DNA of 64,000 bases from an uncultured Sphingomonadaceae bacterium (GTDB taxonomy: Bacteria > Pseudomonadota > Alphaproteobacteria > Sphingomonadales > Sphingomonadaceae), in assembly GCA_937873035.1 (NCBI GenBank), contig CALMVA010000058.1:21776-85775 (forward strand), in the 5' to 3' direction. The translations under genes were made by a program, and so were the position numbers. Of this stretch, positions 17,708 to 27,774 are shown piece by piece (within the stretch, counting starts at the first letter, position 1; every line of letters starts with the position of its first letter). A model generated the notes under the pieces. It had not been told where the DNA came from. It saw only the letters and a program-made list of their open reading frames with translations, and ran no database searches.

Positions 17708-18472
17708 ATGAAAGAACGCATCATCCCGCTGACGGGCATCCACAATTTCCGCGATTATGGCGGTTATGCGACGGCAGAGGGCGGGCGCGTCAAAAAGAAT
17801 GTGCTGTTCCGGTCTGGCCAGCACCGCGATGCGACCCCTGATGATTTGCAGCGCGTGGGCGACCTTGGGCTGGCGACGGTCATCGATCTGCGCAGCGACG
17901 CCGAGCGTGCGCTCTACCCCTGCCCCCGGCCAGACAATCACGCAGCCGAACTCGTCTTTGCCCCCGGCAATACGCTGGGCGCAGATTCCCACGTTGATGC
18001 CGCGCGCGGCGTCACCACGGCAACCGAAGCCCATGCCGCAATGGTCGAACTCTATCGCAAAATGCCGTTTCGCCCGGTGCTGGTGAACACCTATCGGCTC
18101 TTCTTTGAAAAGCTGGCGAGCGGCAATGGCCCCAGCCTCGTCCACTGCCTTGCGGGCAAGGATCGCACCGGCGTTGCTGTCGCCCTCGTCCACCACCAGC
18201 TGGGCGTCCATCATGACGATATTGTGGAGGATTATCTGCTGACCAACGTCGCGGGCGATGTTGAACGGCGGATTGCGGCAGGCGCAGACTCCGTGCGCGC
18301 CAATTTTGGCAAGGACATGGAAGATGATGCCGTCCGCACGATCATGTCGGTCAACGGCGCTTTTCTCGACTCTGCACTTGAGGCGATTGGCGACATCGAC
18401 ACCTATTGCGAAACAGTGCTGGGCGTGACGCCACAACAACGCGATGCATTGCGCCAACACTTGGTTGATTGA
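17708..18472 (+). CDS. Tyrosine-protein phosphatase family protein
   Basis: 254 residues with the CX5R phosphatase loop HCLAGKDRTG near 140-149, which is the extended form (with Lys-Asp) found in MptpB-like bacterial phosphatases acting on phosphotyrosine or phosphoinositides. The N-terminal NFRDYGGYAT element is also typical of this family. There is no signal peptide, so it is cytoplasmic or secreted by another route. It stands alone, with 92 bp before the two-component system. The target is unknown. Confidence 0.88.
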   Translation: MKERIIPLTGIHNFRDYGGYATAEGGRVKKNVLFRSGQHRDATPDDLQRVGDLGLATVIDLRSDAERALYPCPRPDNHAAELVFAPGNTLGADSHVDAARGVTTATEAHAAMVELYRKMPFRPVLVNTYRLFFEKLASGNGPSLVHCLAGKDRTGVAVALVHHQLGVHHDDIVEDYLLTNVAGDVERRIAAGADSVRANFGKDMEDDAVRTIMSVNGAFLDSALEAIGDIDTYCETVLGVTPQQRDALRQHLVD

Positions 18473-18526
18473 GCCTTTACTGATTTAGTCCAATATTTAC
18501 GGATAGTTGCTAGCCCTGACTGGCAA

Positions 18527-18547
18527 GGCCCAAAATCCGCTTGGGCC
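18527..18547. other. Hairpin upstream of the response regulator
   Basis: GGCCCAA and TTGGGCC form a 7-bp stem around a 7-base loop, 19 bp before the response-regulator start. No T-run follows. It could end the phosphatase transcript or affect translation of the regulator. Confidence 0.35.
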
Positions 18548-18565
18548 GATGAGTTTGTAAAGGCT

Positions 18566-19270
18566 ATGACGGCTGCCATGACGCAGAAAATCCTGCTGGT
18601 CGAAGATGACAACACGACCGCCGACTTCATCATCAAGGGCCTGTCTGAACAGGGCTTTGCGGTTGACCATGCCAATAACGGACGCGACGGCCTGTTCCAC
18701 GCGACCGATGGCACTTATGACGCCATCGTGCTGGACCGGATGTTGCCGGGCATGGACGGTATGTCGGTTCTGAACGCCGTGCGCGCGGCGGGTATCACAA
18801 CCCCCGTCATCATCCTTTCCGCCCTCGGTGCGGTTGAAGATCGTGTCGCAGGGTTGACGGCCGGGTCGGATGATTATCTGACCAAACCCTTTGCCTTTGC
18901 TGAGCTTCTCGCGCGATTGAAATTGCTGATGCGGCGCGCAACTGCTGGCACCTCAACGGCGGTTGAAACCGTGCTGACTTGCCATGATCTGGAAATGGAC
19001 CTGCTCTCACGGCGGGTGAAGCGCGGAAGCCGCCCGCTTGATCTCCAGCCGCGCGAATTTCGCCTGCTGGAATATCTGATGCGTCACAAGGAGCAGGTGG
19101 TTACGCGCACGATGCTGCTTGAAGGCGTGTGGGATTATCATTTCGATCCCGGCACCAACGTCATCGACGTTCATGTCAGCCGCCTGCGCAAGAAGATTGA
19201 CGGCGAGGGAGAGACGACGCTTATCCACACCGTGCGTGGCGCGGGCTACCGGCTTGGCGCCGGGGAATAA
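18566..19270 (+). CDS. OmpR/PhoB-family response regulator
   Basis: 234 residues: receiver domain (acid pair EDD after KILLVE, phospho-acceptor Asp in IVLDRMLPG, Lys in YLTKPFAF) and a C-terminal winged helix ending in HTVRGAGYRL. A second in-frame ATG at 18578 fits receiver domains slightly better, and the Shine-Dalgarno is weak for both. The sensor kinase starts 9 bp after its stop. The stimulus is unknown. Confidence 0.95.
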   Translation: MTAAMTQKILLVEDDNTTADFIIKGLSEQGFAVDHANNGRDGLFHATDGTYDAIVLDRMLPGMDGMSVLNAVRAAGITTPVIILSALGAVEDRVAGLTAGSDDYLTKPFAFAELLARLKLLMRRATAGTSTAVETVLTCHDLEMDLLSRRVKRGSRPLDLQPREFRLLEYLMRHKEQVVTRTMLLEGVWDYHFDPGTNVIDVHVSRLRKKIDGEGETTLIHTVRGAGYRLGAGE

Positions 19271-19279
19271 CGCCGCCCG

Positions 19280-20626
19280 GTGTTGAAATTCTGGCGATCC
19301 TCAACCGCGCGCTTCATTACGCTGGTCTTCGGGATCGAGCTGATCCTTGCCGCAGGCATGACGCTGACGCTGCGCGCGCTAACCCGCGCCGAGCTTGAAA
19401 ACGACGCAAAAGCCTTTGCCGCACGGCTGACAGAAGAGGTCGGCACCGTTTATCTTGAACAGGGCCTCGAAAATGCCCGCAAGGTCATCGGGCTGCGCGT
19501 TATCCTGTCGGAAGGGCGCTCGGCGGTGGTGTTGCTGGTCGGCGCGAACGGCAAGCCGCTGGCGGGCAATCTGAAAGGCTGGCCGCCCACAGCGAAACCC
19601 GGCTGGAGCGAAATCGGCCTCTATCGCGCAGGCTCAGGCCAGCTGGAGCAGATGGGCGTGCTCGTAACGCCGCTGCCAAATGGTGCAAAGCTGCTCGCCG
19701 GGCAGATGCTGGAAAGTGATCGCCGCCTCTCCGGCATCGTGGATCGCGCAACCGGCACGGCGCTCATCTTCGGCCTGCCGCTCGCGCTGTTCGCGGCCTT
19801 TGCCGGTGTCCGCATCATCAACGCGCGGGTTGATGACATAGCCGAAACCGCGCGCGCGGTGAGCGCGGGCCGTCTGTCGCAGCGCGTCAGCCTTGATGGC
19901 AGCGGCGACACGTTTGATCGGCTGGGCGAAACTCTGAACGCGATGCTCGAACGCATTGAGGCGCTCATCTCCGAATTGCGGATCGTAACCGATGGTCTGG
20001 CGCATGACCTGCGCTCTCCCCTCACCCGGCTGAAGGCGCGGCTTGAGCGCGCGCAGATCGACGATGATGAGGAGTCGCTGCGCACCGCCATTCATCTGGC
20101 AGGGGAGGAGACAGACCGGCTGCTCGCCATGCTGACGACCGCACTCCAGATCAGCCGCGCCGAAGCCGGCATTGGCCGCGACCATTTCGCACCTGCCGAT
20201 CTCGGCGAGATGGTGGGCGACATTGCCGAGCTTTATGAGCCACTTGTTGAAGACAAGGGCTTTGCGATGGAAATCGCCACCAGCAGCGGCCCCATCGTCC
20301 CCATGCACCGCGAGCTGGTCGGGCAGGCCGTGGGCAATCTCATCGACAATGCGCTCAAATATGGCGCGAAAAGCCTGCGTATCGCGACGGGCGAGGCAGA
20401 CGGCCATGGCTGGGTTGAAATCTCCGACCGGGGGGCGGGCATCCCCGAAGAGCAGCGCGAAGAAGCCTTGCGCCGCTTCGGGCGGCTTGACCCCTCGCGC
20501 ACCGGCTTTGGGGCGGGGCTTGGCCTGTCACTCGTCTCCGCCGTTGCGCGGCTCCATGGCGGGACCATAGAACTGGGCGATGCCGCACCCGGATTGAAGG
20601 TGCGGCTCTCGCTTCCACTTGTCTGA
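19280..20626 (+). CDS. Sensor histidine kinase
   Basis: 448 residues from a GTG start. Two membrane helices (near 13-33 and 160-180) flank a periplasmic sensor of about 120 residues. Then come a HAMP linker, the HisKA box with the phosphorylated His in GLAHDLRSPLTRLK, and the catalytic domain with N box (NLIDNALKYG), G1 (SDRGAGIP) and G2 (GLGLSLV). It is co-transcribed with the response regulator just upstream. The organisation is that of the QseC/TctE-like kinases. Confidence 0.95.
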   Translation: MLKFWRSSTARFITLVFGIELILAAGMTLTLRALTRAELENDAKAFAARLTEEVGTVYLEQGLENARKVIGLRVILSEGRSAVVLLVGANGKPLAGNLKGWPPTAKPGWSEIGLYRAGSGQLEQMGVLVTPLPNGAKLLAGQMLESDRRLSGIVDRATGTALIFGLPLALFAAFAGVRIINARVDDIAETARAVSAGRLSQRVSLDGSGDTFDRLGETLNAMLERIEALISELRIVTDGLAHDLRSPLTRLKARLERAQIDDDEESLRTAIHLAGEETDRLLAMLTTALQISRAEAGIGRDHFAPADLGEMVGDIAELYEPLVEDKGFAMEIATSSGPIVPMHRELVGQAVGNLIDNALKYGAKSLRIATGEADGHGWVEISDRGAGIPEEQREEALRRFGRLDPSRTGFGAGLGLSLVSAVARLHGGTIELGDAAPGLKVRLSLPLV

Positions 20627-20637
20627 CGCGGCCGCGA

Positions 20638-21486
20638 TCAGACCCGCGTCAGCACCCATTGGCCTGCGGTGTCCTTGCACGCCTGAAACGTCTCCGATTC
20701 ACTGCCCGCATTGGGCACGTTGACGGTCTGCTTGACCATCTTGCAGTTGCTGGCCGTCTCGGTCGAGGCGCGCTTCAGAAGCGCGTTCGAGACATAGCCC
20801 TGCGCCACGCCATTGTCTGAAATGAGATACCAGGGCGCGCCATCGGTCGCTGCGGGCACCCAGACGCGCGCGCCCGCCGGGATCTTGCCGACAACCTGCC
20901 CATCAAGCCCCGGCTTGGAGCGGATATTGGCCGATGCGGTGGAAACAAAGGCGCCGCCCACCTTGCGATAACCCGACCAGGGCTCAACGCCGTTTGCAAA
21001 CTTGATGCCCGAAAGCGTTCCGCCTGCTTGCGCCGCCGACACATCAACCGCACCCGAAGCGCCGGTATCCGCGCTTTCCCATGTCTGGCTCTCGCCCTTG
21101 GCAAGCGCGTCCTGCATTGCTTGCTCGGCCTTGTCGCGGTCCTTCTTCTGGAGCTTGCAGCCCAGCGCCGATCCACCTGCTGCACCCAGCGCACCACCCA
21201 GCAGCGTGCCCAAAGTGCGGTTGCCGCGCCCGGCGATGCGGTTGCCGAGTATGCCGCCCACAACGCCACCAATCACCGCGCCTGTCGTCTGCTTGCCGCC
21301 GTCTGCCTCGCAGCCGAAAATGCCCAAGCCGCCGCTTTTGCGCGGAGCATCATCGGCAACGGCGGCCATACGGTCCTGCGACGCGGATGTGGCCGCGACA
21401 TTAGGATCAATGGCCAAGGCGGGCGCAGTCGCCATCGCGAGCGCCGGAACAACCGCAACAGCGGCAAGACGGAACGGCTTTTTCAT
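20638..21486 (-). CDS. Exported glycine-zipper/SH3-domain protein
   Basis: 282 residues from ATG 21486, the third of three consecutive ATGs and the only one with correct spacing from GAAGGGG. Signal peptide (APALA). A glycine zipper follows (GAVIGGVVGGILGNRIAG, then GGALGAAGGSALG), as in the 17-kDa surface-antigen family that packs into or along the membrane. A bacterial SH3 domain (SANIRSKPGLDGQVVGKIPAG) lies near 190-240, and a short cysteine-containing tail ends it. Probably an envelope protein that binds peptidoglycan; no partner is encoded next to it. Confidence 0.85.
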   Translation of the reverse strand: MKKPFRLAAVAVVPALAMATAPALAIDPNVAATSASQDRMAAVADDAPRKSGGLGIFGCEADGGKQTTGAVIGGVVGGILGNRIAGRGNRTLGTLLGGALGAAGGSALGCKLQKKDRDKAEQAMQDALAKGESQTWESADTGASGAVDVSAAQAGGTLSGIKFANGVEPWSGYRKVGGAFVSTASANIRSKPGLDGQVVGKIPAGARVWVPAATDGAPWYLISDNGVAQGYVSNALLKRASTETASNCKMVKQTVNVPNAGSESETFQACKDTAGQWVLTRV

Positions 21487-21686
21487 CATCATCCCCTTCG
21501 AAAACGCGTCTCTCGACCATCGGAGGCGTAATTCCTGCTCAGTGAATCCCCGCTGAACCATAGGCAGAGCATGGCGTGCAGAAAATCACGCCGGCATTGC
21601 CAAGAAATGGGCAAGATTGGGATTGCCGTCACCCGTCATTCTGGCGCAAAGCGGCGCACATATCCGGGGTTGAGGAGATTGTGCGT

Positions 21687-23027
21687 ATGGGCCGCAAATA
21701 TTTTGGAACCGATGGGATTCGCGGACGAACCAACGCCAGCGCAATGACGGCTGAAATGGCGATGAAAGTCGGCATGGCGGCGGGCGCGCATTTCGTGCGC
21801 GGCGACCATCTTCACCGCGTCGTCATCGGCAAGGATACGCGCCTTTCGGGCTATATGATCGAAAATGCGCTCGTCGCCGGTTTTACCTCGGTGGGCATGG
21901 ACGTGGTGCAGGTCGGCCCCATGCCGACGCCTGCGGTCGCCATGCTCACCCGCTCGATGCGCGCCGATCTGGGCGTGATGATCTCGGCCAGCCACAACCC
22001 CTATCAGGATAATGGCATCAAGCTCTTCGGCCCCGATGGTTTCAAGCTGACCGATGCCGATGAACTCGCCATCGAGGCGCTGATCGATGGCGCGGCGACG
22101 CTGGCCGAGCCCGCCAAGATTGGCCGGGCGCGCCGCGTTGAAGATGCGCGCGGACGCTATATCCACTTCGCCAAATCCTGCTTTCCCGAAGATCTGCGGC
22201 TGGATGGCATGAAGGTCGTCATCGATTGCGCGCACGGTGCGGCCTATAATGTCGCGCCGCTCGCGCTGTGGGAGCTGGGGGCAGACATCGTGCCCATCGG
22301 CGTTGCGCCCAACGGCACCAACATCAACGACAAATGCGGATCGACCGCGCCCTCCGCGCTGCAGGAAACCGTTGTCGCCAGCGGCGCGCAGATCGGCATT
22401 GCGCTTGATGGCGATGCCGACCGGCTCATCATCGTCGATGAACATGGCCATGTGGTCGATGGCGATCAGATCATGGCGCTGATCGGCTCCAGCTGGGCGC
22501 GCAATGGCACCTTGAAGGGCGGCGGCGTGGTCGCGACCGTCATGTCGAACCTTGGGCTGGAACGCTTCCTCATGGGCGAGGGGCTGACGCTCGAACGCAC
22601 CAAAGTGGGCGACCGCTATGTGCTGGAGCGGATGCGCGAGGGCGGCTTCAATGTAGGTGGCGAACAATCGGGCCACATGATCCTTGCCGATTACGGCACC
22701 ACGGGTGACGGGCTGGTCGCCGCCTTGCAGGTGCTGGCCGAACTGGTGCGCCAGAACAAGCCGGCAAGCGACGTGCTCCATCTGTTTGAGCCGGTGCCGC
22801 AATTGCTGAAGAATGTCCGCTTTGCAGGCGGCAAGCCGCTTGAGGCAGAGAGCGTGAAGCAGGTGATTGCGGCGGCCGAAGCCGAACTCAATGGATCGGG
22901 CCGCCTCGTCATTCGCCCCTCCGGCACCGAGCCCGTTATCCGCGTGATGGCCGAAGGCGATGATGCAGGGCAGGTAGAACGCGTTGTCGATACGATCTGC
23001 GATGCCGTGAAGGCGGCGGCCGCCTGA
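21687..23027 (+). CDS. glmM: Phosphoglucosamine mutase
   Basis: 446 residues from ATG 21687, chosen because family members begin with [10 protein letters not shown]. GlmM converts glucosamine-6-phosphate to glucosamine-1-phosphate for UDP-GlcNAc, peptidoglycan and LPS synthesis. The catalytic phosphoserine loop [13 protein letters not shown] (near 100), the metal loop DGDADR (near 245) and the C-terminal phosphate-binding [12 protein letters not shown] are all present. Its stop overlaps the next ATG (TGATG). Confidence 0.97.
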   Translation: MGRKYFGTDGIRGRTNASAMTAEMAMKVGMAAGAHFVRGDHLHRVVIGKDTRLSGYMIENALVAGFTSVGMDVVQVGPMPTPAVAMLTRSMRADLGVMISASHNPYQDNGIKLFGPDGFKLTDADELAIEALIDGAATLAEPAKIGRARRVEDARGRYIHFAKSCFPEDLRLDGMKVVIDCAHGAAYNVAPLALWELGADIVPIGVAPNGTNINDKCGSTAPSALQETVVASGAQIGIALDGDADRLIIVDEHGHVVDGDQIMALIGSSWARNGTLKGGGVVATVMSNLGLERFLMGEGLTLERTKVGDRYVLERMREGGFNVGGEQSGHMILADYGTTGDGLVAALQVLAELVRQNKPASDVLHLFEPVPQLLKNVRFAGGKPLEAESVKQVIAAAEAELNGSGRLVIRPSGTEPVIRVMAEGDDAGQVERVVDTICDAVKAAAA

Positions 23028-23251
23028 TGCTGGAGATGCGCCCCGATTGCGAACGCTGCGGCACGGACCTTCCCGCGCACGTGGCGGGTGCGTTCATCTG
23101 CTCGTTTGAGTGCACCTTCTGCGCGGACTGCACCGAGGCGCTCGATGACCGCTGCCCCAATTGCGGCGGCGAACTGGTGGACCGCCCGACGCGCGGCAAG
23201 GCGCTGCTGGCCAAACACCCCGCTTCGACCGAACGGAAGCACAAAGGGTGA
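23027..23251 (+). CDS. DUF1272 zinc-ribbon-like protein
   Basis: 74 residues with eight cysteines in CxxC-type pairs (CERCG, CSFECTFCADC, CPNCGG), clearly a small zinc-binding protein of the DUF1272 family. Its function is unknown. It overlaps glmM by one base and thiD by four (GTGA), so it is translated from the same message. Being wedged between a cell-wall gene and a thiamine gene gives no clear hint of role. Confidence 0.88.
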   Translation: MLEMRPDCERCGTDLPAHVAGAFICSFECTFCADCTEALDDRCPNCGGELVDRPTRGKALLAKHPASTERKHKG

Positions 23252-24036
23252 CGGCACGCATCCTCATCATCGCCGGATCGGATTCAGGCGGTGGGGCTGG
23301 TATTCAGGCTGACATCAAGACCGTGACGATGCTTGGCGGCCACGCGATGACCGCAATCACCGCCATCACCGCGCAAAACACCTTGGGTGTGACGGGCGTG
23401 CACCCGGTGCCCGCGCAAATGGTGATCGATCAGATTGATGCGGTGGCGCGCGACATTGGCGTCGATGCGATCAAGATCGGGATGATCGGCGCGGCAGAAA
23501 CCGCGCATCGTGTTGCAGACCGCATCGCACAGCTTGGCGCGCCCATTGTTTTTGATCCCGTGATGGTGGCGACAAGCGGTGCTGCACTTGCCGATGACAA
23601 CACGATTGCCGCCTTTGCCCGGCTCATGGACATGGCGACGCTCACCACGCCCAATTTGCCTGAACTGGCAGCCCTTGGCGGAGAGGCGGCGGCGCTGCGC
23701 CATGCGGGCACATTGTTGGTGAAGGGCGGCCATGGCGATGGCCCGATGCTCATCGACCATCTTGTCGATCACAGTGGAGAGGTCGCCCGCTGGGAAGATG
23801 CCCGCATCGAAACGACGAGCACCCACGGCACGGGTTGCACGCTCGCCAGCGCCATCGCCACCGGGCTGGGGCAAGGCATGACGCTGATCGACGCGATAGA
23901 CCGCGCCCGCCGCTTCGTGCGCGCCGCCATTCTGGCCGCACCCGGCCTTGGCCATGGGCATGGGCCGATGGGGCATCATGCTGTCGAGCAAGCCCTCTTC
24001 TCCCCTCCATCCCGCGTGCGGGAGGGGAACAGGTGA
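23248..24036 (+). CDS. thiD: Hydroxymethylpyrimidine/phosphomethylpyrimidine kinase
   Basis: 262 residues from GTG 23248. ThiD phosphorylates HMP and then HMP-phosphate for thiamine synthesis. The ribokinase-fold signatures [19 protein letters not shown] at the start and the anion-hole [14 protein letters not shown] near 195 are intact. The last residues ([10 protein letters not shown]) are encoded by a palindromic repeat at 23999-24030, so the native C-terminus probably lay a few residues earlier. The stop overlaps the rnhB start. Confidence 0.95.
   Translation: MTARILIIAGSDSGGGAGIQADIKTVTMLGGHAMTAITAITAQNTLGVTGVHPVPAQMVIDQIDAVARDIGVDAIKIGMIGAAETAHRVADRIAQLGAPIVFDPVMVATSGAALADDNTIAAFARLMDMATLTTPNLPELAALGGEAAALRHAGTLLVKGGHGDGPMLIDHLVDHSGEVARWEDARIETTSTHGTGCTLASAIATGLGQGMTLIDAIDRARRFVRAAILAAPGLGHGHGPMGHHAVEQALFSPPSRVREGNR
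23999..24030. repeat. Palindromic repeat, family C, inside the thiD 3' end
   Basis: CTCCCCTCC..CCCGCGTGCGGGAGGGG: arms CTCCC and GGGAG around GCGTGC, with an extra TCCCC/GGGGA. The same family occurs at 54637-54670 and 55038-55136. Here it is translated as the thiD tail and its GGGAGGGG lies just before the rnhB start. Confidence 0.7.
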
Positions 24037-24591
24037 TTGTCGCAGGCGTGGACGAAGCCGGGCGCGGACCGCTGGCCGGGCCGGTTGTCGCCGCCGCCGT
24101 CATCCTGTGCGAGGGCGGCATTGTGGGCCTCGATGATTCCAAGAAGCTTTCCGCAAAGCGCCGCGCCGAACTGGAAGCGCAGATATTGGCGCGTTGCGTG
24201 GTCGGCATCGGCATGGCGAGCGTTGGGGAGATCGACGCGATCAACAATCTGCAAGCGTCCTTGGTTGCGATGACCCGCGCGGTCGAGGCGTTGCCGCACG
24301 CGCCCGGCCATGTGCTCGTGGATGGCAACCGCCTGCCGCGCTGGCGCTACAGCGCCGAGGCCGTCATCGGCGGCGATGCGCTCCACCCGTGCATCTCGGC
24401 GGCAAGCATCATCGCCAAGGAACACCGCGACCGCATCATGGTTGCCGCCGATTCGGATTACCCCGGCTATGGCTGGGCCTCGAACAAGGGCTATGGCGCG
24501 GCAACGCACATGGCCGCCTTGCGCGAATTGGGGCCGACGCCGCTTCACCGCCGGTCATTCGCACCCGTCGCGCAACATTTTTTTGACCTGT

Positions 24592-24593
<2 letters not shown>
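24033..24593 (+). CDS. rnhB: Ribonuclease HII
   Basis: 186 residues starting GTG at 24033, overlapping the thiD stop. RNase HII removes RNA from RNA-DNA hybrids and misincorporated ribonucleotides. The catalytic signature [10 protein letters not shown] sits at residues 7-16, followed by DDSKKLS and the later HVLVDGN and SIIAKEHRD elements. The Shine-Dalgarno is the GGGAGGGG arm of the palindromic repeat. Confidence 0.96.
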
Positions 24594-25894
<1,301 letters not shown>

Positions 25895-25934
25895 GGATGT
25901 GACGCGTGCGGTGCAGACGGTGTAAGCGGCAATC

Positions 25935-27047
25935 ATGATCCACGCGCCCACCGCCACGCTCTATGCGCGGCCCACCGCCTTTATCGACGCGCCTTTTGGC
26001 TTTGACGGCCAGTTTGCGCGGCTGGCGGGCGGGCTGCAATTCTTTGCGGCGTGGGAGATCATCTCGGTCGAATGCGGCAGGCGCACGGGCCAGTGGCTCG
26101 TGCCGATTGACCGTGTTGACGATCTGCTGGCGGCACTCACCGACGATCAGGCAGAGCGACTGGACACCATGATGACGCGCGCCACCGCGCCACGCGGCGC
26201 GATGCAGCTGGGGGAACGCACCATCCGCTTCGACCAGCCCAACATCATGGGTATTCTCAACATCACGCCCGACAGTTTCTCAGGCGGCAGCCAGCATCTG
26301 GACGATCCCGCAGGCTCGGCAGCACTTGCGATGCAGATGGCCGAAGATGGGGCTGCGATCATCGACCTTGGCGGCGAATCGACGCGCCCCGGCGCAGCCG
26401 ATGTGTGGGAGCAGGATGAGATTGCCCGCGTCGTGCCGGTGGTGGAACGGTTGCGCAACAGCGGCATCGCCATGTCGCTCGACACGCGCAAGGCCGCCGT
26501 CATGGAAGCGGGGCTGGCGGCTGGCGCGCACCTCGTCAATGATGTCTCTGCCTTGCTCTATGACGACCGCGCGCTGGATGTCGTCGTGCGCTCAGCCTGC
26601 CCTGTGGTGCTGATGCACTATCCCGGCAAGCCGACCGACCCGCACGGCAATGACGGCTATACCGACCCGCTGATCGAAATTTACGACTGGCTCGAAGCGC
26701 GCATCGAGGCGGTGGTGGCCGCAGGCGTCGAGCGCAGTCGCATCATTGCCGATCCGGGCATCGGTTTTGGCAAGCGCAGCGTGGCCGATAATCTCGCTAT
26801 CATGAATGGCCTCGCGCTCTATCACGGGCTTGGCGTGCCGATTTTGCTCGGCGCAAGCCGCAAGCGCATCGTCGGCGCACTCTCGAACGAAGCGCCAGCC
26901 GACAAGCGCCTTGGCGGTTCACTCGCGCTCGCACTCAAGGCCGCCGAACAGGGCGCGCAGATCATCCGCGTGCATGATGTGCATGAAAGCGTTCAGGCCA
27001 TCCGCGTCTGGCGCGGCCATCGTGATGCGGCGCTCAGCCCGGCCTGA
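25935..27047 (+). CDS. folP: Dihydropteroate synthase with N-terminal extension
   Basis: 370 residues. The catalytic TIM barrel starts near residue 103 with IMGILNITPDSFSGG and includes DLGGESTRPGA, DVSALLYD, DPGIGFGKR and GASRKR, so the enzyme that joins pterin and p-aminobenzoate, the sulfonamide target, is intact. About 85-100 extra residues precede it. These look like a small globular region (ERLDTMM, WLVPIDRVDDLL) whose function I do not recognise. It follows ccrM by 40 bp. Confidence 0.94.
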   Translation: MIHAPTATLYARPTAFIDAPFGFDGQFARLAGGLQFFAAWEIISVECGRRTGQWLVPIDRVDDLLAALTDDQAERLDTMMTRATAPRGAMQLGERTIRFDQPNIMGILNITPDSFSGGSQHLDDPAGSAALAMQMAEDGAAIIDLGGESTRPGAADVWEQDEIARVVPVVERLRNSGIAMSLDTRKAAVMEAGLAAGAHLVNDVSALLYDDRALDVVVRSACPVVLMHYPGKPTDPHGNDGYTDPLIEIYDWLEARIEAVVAAGVERSRIIADPGIGFGKRSVADNLAIMNGLALYHGLGVPILLGASRKRIVGALSNEAPADKRLGGSLALALKAAEQGAQIIRVHDVHESVQAIRVWRGHRDAALSPA

Positions 27048-27053
27048 TCGCCG

Positions 27054-27731
27054 CTAGCGGACTTTAAGGCCAAGTTCCGCCAGCAACTGCCCCGCCTGCG
27101 CCTTTGAGACAGTCGCCCCGCGATAGCGGGCGGCGTCGATCAGGCGCAATCCACCCAGATCAGCGCCACGCAAGTCCGCGCTATCAAAGCGGCAATCGGC
27201 CAGATTGGCATCGCGCAGCGAGCAGGCCTCGAACAGCGTGTCGCGAAAATCACATTTGCGCAGGTCAGCCTGCTCAAAATCGACGCGCACCAGCTTTTGC
27301 TTGCGGAAGGATTGTCCCGGCAGCCGCGCGCCGATAAGCAGTGTCTCTTCCAGATGCACGTCCATCATCCGCGCATCAGTGAGGTCAGCCCCCGTCAGCT
27401 TGCAGCCGACAAAACGTGTCGACATGAGCGTTGCGCCGCGAAACTGGGCATTGTTGAAATCACAGCCTGAAAACACCGCCTCGGTCAGCCGCGCGCTCAC
27501 AAAATCGGCGAACGCCCCACGGCATGAGGCAAAGTGTGCACCTTCAAGCTCAGCGCCCACAAGCCGTGCATTGCGCAAGCTGCATCGCTCGAACTGCCAG
27601 CCCGCCAGATCAAGCTCCGAAAGATCGGCTTCGTCGAGATCGCAAGAGACAAGGTGGCGCGGCGCGCCCTGAAGCGCGACCATATCAGCGCGCGTCAGCA
27701 GTGCGCCGTCAACAATGGGGTGTGATGTCAT
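27054..27731 (-). CDS. Pentapeptide-repeat protein
   Basis: 225 residues made mostly of A(D/N)LxX-type repeats (for example DEADLSELDLAG, GADLTDARM, QADLRKCDF, ADLRGADLGGLRL), which build a right-handed beta-helix. Such proteins include DNA mimics (MfpA/Qnr) and many of unknown role; nothing here proves gyrase binding. ATG 27731 is preferred because the repeats begin 30 residues later and no domain precedes it. It is tail-to-tail with folP (6 bp). Confidence 0.88.
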   Translation of the reverse strand: MTSHPIVDGALLTRADMVALQGAPRHLVSCDLDEADLSELDLAGWQFERCSLRNARLVGAELEGAHFASCRGAFADFVSARLTEAVFSGCDFNNAQFRGATLMSTRFVGCKLTGADLTDARMMDVHLEETLLIGARLPGQSFRKQKLVRVDFEQADLRKCDFRDTLFEACSLRDANLADCRFDSADLRGADLGGLRLIDAARYRGATVSKAQAGQLLAELGLKVR

Positions 27732-27774
27732 GCCGCGCCGTAGCGCAGCTTGCGGCCGATGCCCAACAAAGTCG

